A stretch of DNA of 32,022 bases from an uncultured Granulosicoccaceae bacterium (GTDB taxonomy: Bacteria > Pseudomonadota > Gammaproteobacteria > Granulosicoccales > Granulosicoccaceae). The DNA is taken from the NCBI GenBank assembly GCA_937922015.1, contig CAKZVB010000276.1, positions 1 through 32,022 of the forward strand, written 5' to 3'. Position 1 is the first letter of the stretch. Each line of letters begins with the position of its first letter. Made by a program: the position numbers and the translations under genes. A model generated the notes under the pieces. It searched no databases. It worked only from the letters and a program-made list of their open reading frames with translations, and was not told where the DNA came from. Below are positions 8,871 through 15,770 of this stretch, one piece after another.

Positions 8871-8899
8871 GCCGTCAACACTTAATGAGAGGAAAAAAA

Positions 8900-9922
8900 A
8901 TGATACGAATGAAGCTTACGCTTAGCGCTATTGCGCTGGTCATGTCAACGACCGTTGTTAACGCAGACACCATAAAAATACAAGCCAGCTCCCGTGCCGG
9001 TGATTGGGCCATGCAGTTTTACCAGGTCTGGGTAGAGAAGTGGAACACCATGGCCGGTCCTGACGGCACCCAAATGGAAGTGCTGCCAACCCAGGCAGTT
9101 GTACCTTACAAAGAGACCATCGATGCGGTTGCCAACGGCATACTTGCCGGTGATCTCAACGCAATCTCATACTTCACCGGTCGCGATCAGGCGTTCTCGA
9201 TACTAGGCGATCTGATCTCCGGCTACGACACCGTTGATCAGATGCAAACTTTTTGTCAGTACGGTGGCGGCAAGGAAATGCTGCAAAAAGTCTATGACAA
9301 GTACACCAACGGCAACACCGTGGTGATTGGATGCGGACCTTACACCCGTGAAGCTTTTGTATCTTCCATCCCAATCAATACTATCGACGATCTCAAGGGC
9401 GTGAAACTTCGCTCGCCGGAAGGTCTGGCATCAGAGGTATTCAAACGTGCTGGCGCGTCTCCGGTTGCTCTGCCTTTTTCGGAAGTTTATACCTCGCTAG
9501 AAAAAGGGCTGGTGCAGGCAGCAGACGCATCATCCTATGTAAATAATGATACCAGCGGCATGCACAAGGTTGCCAAGTATCCAATCTACCCGGGCATTCA
9601 CTCTATGGCTGTTCTGCAGCTCGTGATAAACAAAAGAGCCTTCGAAAAGATGAGTGCCTCTGAACAAACCATGCTGGAGGTCTGGTACACCGCGATGAAC
9701 ACGTCCATGCGCAGAATGTCTGACATGGAAGATAAGCGGCTGGTTGCAGAACACAAAGCGGGTGACGACATCACGGTAGTCGACTGGGCACAGGAAGATC
9801 GTGACAAGATGCGCGCTATTGCAGTAGAAGCATGGGAAGACGTTGCTGACAAGTCGCCGCTTGCACGCGAAGCGCTGGACGCCCATTTGAAATTCATGAA
9901 GCAAATGGGTTTACTTAAGTAA
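8900..9922 (+). CDS. TRAP transporter substrate-binding protein, DctP family
   Basis: A 340-residue periplasmic binding protein. I chose the ATG at 8900 over an upstream in-frame ATG at 8795 because AGAGG lies immediately upstream and the choice gives a clean Sec signal peptide (residues ~1-22, ending VVNADT). The DctP/TakP features are present: a GVKLRSPEGLASEVFKRAG strand-helix with the substrate-carboxylate Arg, and the LPFSEVYTSLEKGLVQAAD segment. Such receptors bind an organic anion, usually a carboxylate, and hand it to a DctQM permease. The divergent DctQM fusion at 6573-8627 belongs to the matching mannitol/chloroaromatic/2-oxo-acid type and is its probable partner. A hairpin follows the stop. 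Confidence 0.92.
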   Translation: MIRMKLTLSAIALVMSTTVVNADTIKIQASSRAGDWAMQFYQVWVEKWNTMAGPDGTQMEVLPTQAVVPYKETIDAVANGILAGDLNAISYFTGRDQAFSILGDLISGYDTVDQMQTFCQYGGGKEMLQKVYDKYTNGNTVVIGCGPYTREAFVSSIPINTIDDLKGVKLRSPEGLASEVFKRAGASPVALPFSEVYTSLEKGLVQAADASSYVNNDTSGMHKVAKYPIYPGIHSMAVLQLVINKRAFEKMSASEQTMLEVWYTAMNTSMRRMSDMEDKRLVAEHKAGDDITVVDWAQEDRDKMRAIAVEAWEDVADKSPLAREALDAHLKFMKQMGLLK

Positions 9923-9932
9923 AGTCCATCAT

Positions 9933-9959
9933 GACCCCGGTTCAGTATGAATCGGGGTC
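9933..9959 (+). terminator. hairpin after the DctP gene
   Basis: GACCCCGGTTC (9933-9943) pairs with GAATCGGGGTC (9949-9959), an 11-bp stem with one G-U pair and a 5-nt loop, 10 nt after the stop codon. The T-run behind it is weak (GATTTACT), so termination may be partial. Confidence 0.6.
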
Positions 9960-10098
9960 GATTTACTGCAGTCATCGGCACCTGTCCTGACTGACAAATA
10001 AAGCTACTTCAACAATCTATACCACCAATCATGTTATGTGGCGTCAGCCTTCAATAACAACGCACCCTGACGTGCCGCGCACAAAGACCGGAGACACC

Positions 10099-11070
10099 AT
10101 GAAACTCTTCACCCGATCAATACTGGCAGCATCTGTTTTCGCGTTAAGCAGCATGGCATTGCTAAGCACACCAGCCACCGCTGAAACCCGGGTCACCTAT
10201 AAATCAGCCAAATCCACATCATCTTATTACCAGATGGGTGTGCAGTTTTCACAAGCCATGAAAAATGGCACAGATGGCGATGTGATCGTCACGGTAGAAG
10301 AAAGTCAGGGGTCGGTACAGAATGTAATGGAAGCCGCCGTTCGCGATGGAAATTACCTGTTTACCACACCACCCGCACTTATCGGACTTGCCCGCCAGGG
10401 TAAGGCTATGTTCAAAGACAAAACCAACCCTAAGTTCGCAGACATCAGAGCATTGTTTCCTATCCCGTCTCTGACCATGCACTTTGTTGTCAGGGCAGAC
10501 AGTTCCATTAGCAGCTTTGCTGACCTTGAAGGTAAAACAATATTACTCGGCAAAGGCAGTTTTGGTGCTAAAGAAGGGGCCAAATATCTAAAGTTATTTG
10601 GCCTTGAAGGCAAGGTGAAAATTGCCGATGTAGAATTATCCAACGCCGGCCCTGCACTTAAAAACGGACAGATAGACGGCTTTGTCACCGCCGGTTCTTT
10701 TCCAGCACCCAATGTAATAGAAGCGGCGGCCGGTACCGGTGTAAAAGTGCTGTCCTTAACTGAAGACCAAATCGCACAGACCAAACGAACCCGGCTTGTT
10801 ATTCCCGCAGGCACATACAAAGGTCAGGACACTGATATCGTTACTACGTCTTTGCCCGTCGTTGCATACAGCACCACACAAATGGACGACGACACCGCCT
10901 ATACCCTGACAAAAACCTATTGGAACGAACGTGAAAAAATGTCTGGAGAAGCTGCCTGGTGGGGCGCTGTAAGCACAGATATGCTGGCTAATATATCCAC
11001 AGAAATACACCCGGGCGCACTTAAGGTTTATGAAGAAGCCGGCGCACCGCTGCAGGATCACCACCGATAG
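10099..11070 (+). CDS. TRAP transporter solute receptor, TAXI family
   Basis: A 323-residue periplasmic protein. The ATG at 10099 (GGAG at 10090-10093) gives a typical Sec signal ending STPATAE; the frame is open 21 codons further upstream, but that part is not signal-like. The mature N-terminus (VTYKSAKSTSSYYQMGVQFS), the SSISSFADLEGKTILLGKGS segment, and the GQIDGFVTAGSFPAP strand are typical of TAXI receptors. TAXI proteins deliver substrates such as glutamate or other carboxylates to fused 4TM/12TM permeases. Exactly such a permease follows 87 nt later. The two are separated by a strong inverted repeat, and the permease frame is the same as that of this gene. Confidence 0.92.
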   Translation: MKLFTRSILAASVFALSSMALLSTPATAETRVTYKSAKSTSSYYQMGVQFSQAMKNGTDGDVIVTVEESQGSVQNVMEAAVRDGNYLFTTPPALIGLARQGKAMFKDKTNPKFADIRALFPIPSLTMHFVVRADSSISSFADLEGKTILLGKGSFGAKEGAKYLKLFGLEGKVKIADVELSNAGPALKNGQIDGFVTAGSFPAPNVIEAAAGTGVKVLSLTEDQIAQTKRTRLVIPAGTYKGQDTDIVTTSLPVVAYSTTQMDDDTAYTLTKTYWNEREKMSGEAAWWGAVSTDMLANISTEIHPGALKVYEEAGAPLQDHHR

Positions 11071-11093
11071 CTTTTAACACAGAACTACAATCA

Positions 11094-11137
11094 GCTTGCT
11101 GCATCTACCTGGACATACCGTCAGAGATGCAGCAAGC
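11094..11137 (+). repeat. perfect 13-bp hairpin between receptor and permease genes
   Basis: GCTTGCTGCATCT (11094-11106) and AGATGCAGCAAGC (11125-11137) are exact reverse complements separated by 18 nt. The hairpin lies 24 nt after the TAXI stop and 20 nt before the first possible permease start. There is no T-run, so it is more like an intercistronic stem that protects the receptor mRNA or limits permease expression than a simple terminator. Receptors are generally needed in excess over permeases. Confidence 0.75.
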
Positions 11138-11157
11138 ATTGCCTTTGCCCCCTGCCC

Positions 11158-12951
11158 TTGCCCGGATCTAACACCACCATAAACAATCCACAGACCTATC
11201 GCCGCTTATGGATAGCGCTCGGGGCTGTATCAATCATATTTCATAGTGCGCTGGTGTTCAGCGGCCTGATACCAAATCTTATCAGTCGTCCGCTGCACAT
11301 GGCCCTGGCTGCACCGTGGATATTCCTGTACGCGGATGTCTGCTCAGCCAGACCTGCAGACTGGATACTTCGTGTTGTTTGTTGTGCGGTTACTATCGCC
11401 ATATGTTTATGGATTGCATTAAACCAATCGGCACTCGGTGATCAATACGGCTACCTGAATGGAAACCTGCAAACCTGCATGGCGCTGGCACTGCTTGCCG
11501 GTGTAATCGAAATGGCTCGCAGGGCGATAGGCTGGCCACTGCCATTAGTTACCGTTGTCGTCTTATGCTATGGCTTGTACGGGCAACACCTGCCCGGAGA
11601 ATTCGGCTTTGCGGCCATCCCCGTTAAAAGTTTTCTCGGCACGCTCACCATTGCTGAAGGCGGCGTATGGGGCAAACTTACCGGCATCTCAGTCAATGTT
11701 GTCGCGGTATTTGTGATATTCGGTGCAGTGTTAAACGCAGGTGAAGCGGGTCAGGGATTTATGAATCTGGCAACCGCTGTCGGCGGTCGACTACGCGGCG
11801 GGGCTGCCAAGGTATCTGTGTTGTCCAGCGCCTTGTTCGGATCAATTTCGGGCTCCGCCTCTGCCAATGTTGCATCTACCGGTGCAGTCACACTGCCCGC
11901 CATGACCAGGCTGGGTTATCCAAAATCACTTGCCGCTGCCACCGAATCAGTCGCCTCCAGCGGCGGTCAGATTATGCCACCACTGATGGGTGCAGGCGCA
12001 TTTGTGATGGTTGAGCTAACCGGCATCTCGTACACCGATATAATGACCGCTGCTCTGCTGCCGTCACTGCTGTACTTCTTTGCAGTATGGATTGGAATCG
12101 ATGCCTACAGCAGGCGCTACAATCTGGCCCGCCTGCCCGTAGACATGATGCCATCAGCGCGCACGGTGTTAATCACCACCGGTTTTTTCCTGATCCCTTT
12201 TGGTGTATTGCTGACCGGGATGTTTGTGTTTAACGTCACGCCGCAGTATGCCGCAACTGTCGCCAGCCTGGTGGCAGTTGTGCTGTTATTTTTTAGCGCC
12301 ACACCCTCGGTCTCACTCACACTGTGGTCTCAAAGAATGTCGTCTGCCTGCATACAGGGCGGCAAACAGATCGCCGTGATCGCAGCGATTATATTATGTG
12401 CATCTATAATCGTTGGTGTACTTGGCATGACCGGACTGGGTGTTAAGATAACCTCGGTCATATTGGCAGGGTCTGGCGGAAACCTGTGGCTGGCGCTGCT
12501 GCTTACCGCCGTCGCCTGTTTGATCCTGGGTATGGAGGTACCAACAACGGCTGCCTATGTTATTTGTGTATCAGTGGCAGGTCCTGCACTTATTGAACTC
12601 GGCCTGACACCATTACAGGCCCACTTGTTTGTTTTCTGGTATGCGCTTCTGTCCACAATCACCCCTCCGGTCTGTGGCGCGGTATTTATTGCCGCAGGCA
12701 TGGTGGGTGAAAACTGGTTACGTGTTGCCGGCAAGGCGATGGCCCTTGGTATCGGGCTGTACCTGATTCCACCTGCGATGATCGCGAATCCTGCGTTGCT
12801 GTCTATTGCCACCGATTCGCTACCGGCAATTATTGCGTCTATTAAAATAACTATCGCACTGGCGATGATTTCGTTTGGTGTCATTCTCAGGCAAAACCTG
12901 CCCGTACAAACCGCGTTAACCATCGGCGGACTCATACTGATCTTTGTTTGA
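11158..12951 (+). CDS. TRAP transporter fused permease, 4TM/12TM (TAXI-associated) type
   Basis: A 597-residue polytopic protein with the small subunit fused to the large. The large part has LRGGAAKVSVLSSALFGSIS, SANVASTGAVTLPAM and ASSGGQIMPPLMGAGAFVM, all signatures of the TAXI-type permease, and GMEVPTTAAYVICVSVAGPA in the second half. It works with the upstream TAXI receptor. The start is doubtful. The first in-frame candidate after the receptor stop is TTG at 11158 (CTG at 11152 is possible), no ATG or GTG exists before the first transmembrane helix, and there is no Shine-Dalgarno. The frame is open all the way back to the receptor's amber stop. Slightly shorter than most family members. 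Function class is secure. Confidence 0.92.
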   Translation: MPGSNTTINNPQTYRRLWIALGAVSIIFHSALVFSGLIPNLISRPLHMALAAPWIFLYADVCSARPADWILRVVCCAVTIAICLWIALNQSALGDQYGYLNGNLQTCMALALLAGVIEMARRAIGWPLPLVTVVVLCYGLYGQHLPGEFGFAAIPVKSFLGTLTIAEGGVWGKLTGISVNVVAVFVIFGAVLNAGEAGQGFMNLATAVGGRLRGGAAKVSVLSSALFGSISGSASANVASTGAVTLPAMTRLGYPKSLAAATESVASSGGQIMPPLMGAGAFVMVELTGISYTDIMTAALLPSLLYFFAVWIGIDAYSRRYNLARLPVDMMPSARTVLITTGFFLIPFGVLLTGMFVFNVTPQYAATVASLVAVVLLFFSATPSVSLTLWSQRMSSACIQGGKQIAVIAAIILCASIIVGVLGMTGLGVKITSVILAGSGGNLWLALLLTAVACLILGMEVPTTAAYVICVSVAGPALIELGLTPLQAHLFVFWYALLSTITPPVCGAVFIAAGMVGENWLRVAGKAMALGIGLYLIPPAMIANPALLSIATDSLPAIIASIKITIALAMISFGVILRQNLPVQTALTIGGLILIFV

Positions 12952-13147
12952 AAGAGTCACACAGCTGATGTCCCCTCTATTGCCGGGAATTTCTGTACAG
13001 CGATTCTTGCCCGAAAACCATCTCGTGGACAGAACGCCTGGCTAATTTAGGTAGCAGGTAGCAGTAAATTGAGTACTCCCCACAATAGACTCTTCTATTG
13101 GAAACCAACAACATTGTCCACGACACTTACCAGGGAGCGGGAAAGTC
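12952..13147. other. intergenic stretch with a small inverted repeat
   Basis: Between the permease stop and the next possible gene I see one perfect inverted repeat, CAATAGA (13083-13089) and TCTATTG (13094-13100) with a 4-nt loop. It has no T-run and could be a weak terminator or an operator. Nothing else is recognisable here. Confidence 0.35.
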
Positions 13148-13294
13148 ATGGACTACAAATCACTGGTCTTTAGGAGTTACACACGCGGTGTTAGACACCA
13201 GCGCCACATCCGGCAACGACGGTCATTCAATAGATTAAAGGCAAAACACGCCAGCCTGCACATTCCCCACGCCACTACGTTCACCATCTCATGA
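13148..13294 (+). CDS. possible 48-residue basic leader ORF coupled to the YczE-like gene
   Basis: An ATG at 13148, preceded by a GGGAGCGGG run, opens a 49-codon frame whose TGA overlaps the next gene's ATG (the ATGA arrangement at 13291-13294). The product is very basic, rich in Arg and His (for example RGVRHQRHIRQRRSFNRLK), with no membrane segment. The overlap would allow translational coupling, as with leader peptides or small toxin-like genes. I know no family for it, and a chance frame remains possible. Confidence 0.3.
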   Translation: MDYKSLVFRSYTRGVRHQRHIRQRRSFNRLKAKHASLHIPHATTFTIS

Positions 13295-13989
13295 GTTCCA
13301 ACGCTTCCAATGAGATTGATCAACACCTGTTAACCAGAAAGCCGAACACGCAAAAGCCCCCCGCACTCAGAGTCGCCGCAGGTTTCAGCGGACCGATACT
13401 TCTGGGGCTGGGTTCCGGTATTTCAATATCCGCAGGCTTTGGCGCTTTCGGGTTTTCGGTGTTGTTAGACGGAATATACCAACTGACTAACCTGCCCCTG
13501 TGGCTGTCTCAAATCATCATCACACTGTTGTTCTATGCAATTGCCTGGTTGTGGGCCGGAATTCCTCTCGGCGTAGGAACCCTGCCCAGCTTACTGTTGA
13601 TCGGCCCTGCTATCAGTCTGGGCGCTACGATAACACCAGACAGTGTTTCGCTTTTAGCTAATCTGGTGGCGTTTACGGTTGGACTGGTGCTCTTTGCTGT
13701 TGGAATTTCATTGGCAGCCGCAGCTGCCTTGGGCCCCGATGGCATCACCGCGGTGTCGCTGGCGGCGGAAAAGAAAAGAGCTGTCCCTGTTCCCAAATCA
13801 AACCTGATCCTAAACTTATCAGCCATTACATTGGGCATCAGCTTTGGTGGCAATTTCGGTGCGGCGACAATTGTCGGTCTTTTGGTGGTGCCGATTCTAA
13901 TCGCACAACTGCTGCCCGTTATTCGTGCAAGCTTTAAACAACCGTTACTGACCCCATCACAGCATGCCCGCATTAGCGCAAAAAAATGA
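13291..13989 (+). CDS. YczE/YitT-like integral membrane protein
   Basis: A 232-residue protein with a polar N-terminus of about 25 residues and five or six hydrophobic helices. It contains GLGSGISISAGFGAFGFSVLLDGI and ALGPDGITAVSLA, both like the YczE/YyaS/YitT membrane family, whose members have no firmly established biochemical role. The length (about 210-230) fits. The start ATG overlaps the stop of the preceding 48-codon frame; otherwise there is no obvious Shine-Dalgarno of its own. It follows the TRAP operon on the same strand and may be part of the same transport theme, but that is only proximity. Confidence 0.75.
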   Translation: MSSNASNEIDQHLLTRKPNTQKPPALRVAAGFSGPILLGLGSGISISAGFGAFGFSVLLDGIYQLTNLPLWLSQIIITLLFYAIAWLWAGIPLGVGTLPSLLLIGPAISLGATITPDSVSLLANLVAFTVGLVLFAVGISLAAAAALGPDGITAVSLAAEKKRAVPVPKSNLILNLSAITLGISFGGNFGAATIVGLLVVPILIAQLLPVIRASFKQPLLTPSQHARISAKK

Positions 13990-13999
13990 TAATCATTGA
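13984..13999. promoter_or_regulatory. Fur-box-like sequence
   Basis: ATGATAATCATT (13986-13997) matches the central 12 bases of the classical 19-bp Fur consensus exactly, and the flanks match poorly. It overlaps the stop codon of the YczE-like gene and ends 31 nt before the -35 of the peroxidase promoter. Part of the match comes from the AAA-TGA coding end, so chance is a real alternative. Confidence 0.4.
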
Positions 14000-14030
14000 A
14001 CACATGTGTATCGCATAAAAAAGTGGTGGC

Positions 14031-14059
14031 TTGACAGCCAAATGGGGAAACTCTAATAT
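14031..14059 (+). promoter_or_regulatory. strong sigma70-like promoter of the di-haem peroxidase gene
   Basis: TTGACA (14031-14036) is a perfect -35; TAATAT (14054-14059) lies exactly 17 nt further and is a good -10. Transcription would begin near 14066, leaving a leader of about 28 nt before the ATG at 14094. This is the best promoter match in the window. Confidence 0.75.
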
Positions 14060-14093
14060 GTCATGACGTTTTAATTGATCTGCCACCAGAATT

Positions 14094-15689
14094 ATGTGTA
14101 AAAAACACTCAACTTCCCTATTCATCAGTTGCTTGTTGCTAGCCGCCTGCGGCGGTTCTGACCAGCAGCCGGCATCGCATCCGACTACCGGAACTGCCCT
14201 GCAGATTCTCACCGGCATCGGCCTTCAGCCTCTGCAAAACTCCCAATCGCCAGGCAATGATCCGGTTGACAACAGCCAGAGTGGAAATACCAGTAACCTT
14301 GATCAGAGGCTAGCTGTACTGGTGCAACAACATGGCCTAACCGGCAACCCTGCCACCGGCTTAAACCTTCCCTCTGTAAATGATCCGATAACACAGCTTG
14401 GCATGAAGCTCTTTTACTCAAAAAGCCTTGGTGGTGAAAAAGACAGCGCGTGCGTAACCTGCCATCACCCTTCACTCGGTGGCGCGGATCAACTTAGCTT
14501 AGGTATCGGTGTGGAAGCGGTTGAACCGGATCTGCTGGGCCCTGGCAGACGCCATATATCCGGTAAGTTCACCGTCCCTCGCAACGCACCGACTACGTTT
14601 AACTCTGCTCTTTATCGCAAGAGTCTGTTCTGGGACTCACGGGTATCACAACTCGATGGGGGTATACGCACACCGGAAAGCTCATGGGCAGTACCTGATC
14701 AGACGGCTGGCGACTCGCTACTGGAAGCACAGGCCAGATTTCCAATAACCTCTGCCGAAGAAATGCGTACACACCGGTTTGAAGCAGACGGCACTAACAG
14801 CCACGTACGAGAACACCTTGCAGCCAGAATCGGCGGCTACGACGGCGGCTACAACGCGCAGGCAGAGCTTGCCACCAACAACTGGTTACCAGAATTCCAA
14901 CGCGCTTTCGGCTCCAGCCAAACGGCAGAGAACCTGATCAGCTATGACAATATCGCTGTCGCACTGGCAAGCTACGAGGCATCACAGCTTTTTATAGACA
15001 ACCCCTGGAACCGCTACGTCGCCGGTGATCAAGGCGCCATCACCGTACAGGCCAAACAGGGAGCACTGTTATTTTTTACCGATAAAAATAATGGTGGCGG
15101 ACACTGCTCCAGTTGCCACAGCGGCGACCTGTTCTCCGACGAACAGAATCACCTGGTGGCGTTCCCGCAAACCGGCCCCGGCAAAGGCGACGGGGTAAGC
15201 GGAGATGACGACTTCGGCCTCGAGAGGGAAACAGGCAACCGGGGTGACCGATATCGATTCAGAACACCCTCATTGCTGAATATTTCCATGACAGCCCCTT
15301 ACGGACACACTGGTGCGTACGAGACACTGGAACAAGTGATTAGCCACTATTCCGAAATAGAAGACGTGTTAACTTTTTTCGATGACAGCAATTGGTGCAA
15401 GACAATAGTCACAGACAGCTCTGCACCATGTAGCAGCCGGTTTGCAAACGCAAGAACTAATACAAGCAACGCGCTGGAAGAGATAGGCAATCAAACCATT
15501 GGCGAAGAGAACATCGAGAACATCAACCTCAATGCTGATCAGATAGCGCAGATTGCCGCCTTTCTTGAAACACTTACAGATCCCTGCACCCGTTCCCGGG
15601 AGTGCCTTGCACCGTGGATAGCAGACCCCGCAGCTGATCCGGACGGGCATCAGCTCAACGGTACTGATCAGTTCGGGAATCGGCTTTGA
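14094..15689 (+). CDS. di-haem cytochrome c peroxidase/MauG-like lipoprotein
   Basis: This 531-residue protein starts with a lipoprotein signal; the lipobox LAAC has its Cys at residue 19. A low-complexity linker follows (~20-70), then the two c-type haem sites CVTCH (120-124) and CSSCH (338-342). The RFRTPSLLNISMTAPYGHTG segment near residues 383-402 is characteristic of the bacterial CcpA/MauG superfamily. These periplasmic enzymes reduce hydrogen peroxide or oxidise protein or small-molecule substrates through high-valent haem. The haem motifs are ~218 residues apart, wider than in classical CcpA, and the protein is longer than the usual ~330, so a MauG/RoxA-like oxidase role is possible. 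It has its own strong promoter, next to a Fur-like site. Family sure; substrate unknown. Confidence 0.9.
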   Translation: MCKKHSTSLFISCLLLAACGGSDQQPASHPTTGTALQILTGIGLQPLQNSQSPGNDPVDNSQSGNTSNLDQRLAVLVQQHGLTGNPATGLNLPSVNDPITQLGMKLFYSKSLGGEKDSACVTCHHPSLGGADQLSLGIGVEAVEPDLLGPGRRHISGKFTVPRNAPTTFNSALYRKSLFWDSRVSQLDGGIRTPESSWAVPDQTAGDSLLEAQARFPITSAEEMRTHRFEADGTNSHVREHLAARIGGYDGGYNAQAELATNNWLPEFQRAFGSSQTAENLISYDNIAVALASYEASQLFIDNPWNRYVAGDQGAITVQAKQGALLFFTDKNNGGGHCSSCHSGDLFSDEQNHLVAFPQTGPGKGDGVSGDDDFGLERETGNRGDRYRFRTPSLLNISMTAPYGHTGAYETLEQVISHYSEIEDVLTFFDDSNWCKTIVTDSSAPCSSRFANARTNTSNALEEIGNQTIGEENIENINLNADQIAQIAAFLETLTDPCTRSRECLAPWIADPAADPDGHQLNGTDQFGNRL

Positions 15690-15770
15690 CGCGGGTATCG
15701 GCGTACACAGACACAACCTGGGAGTACCTCCTTAGTCACGATGACCTTTTAACGGGTGGTCACTTGATCA

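Noticed and set aside
8795-8899. 35-codon N-terminal extension of the DctP gene
   Set aside because: It overlaps the 42-residue membrane protein in another frame and would hide the signal peptide; the ATG at 8900 has a good ribosome binding site.
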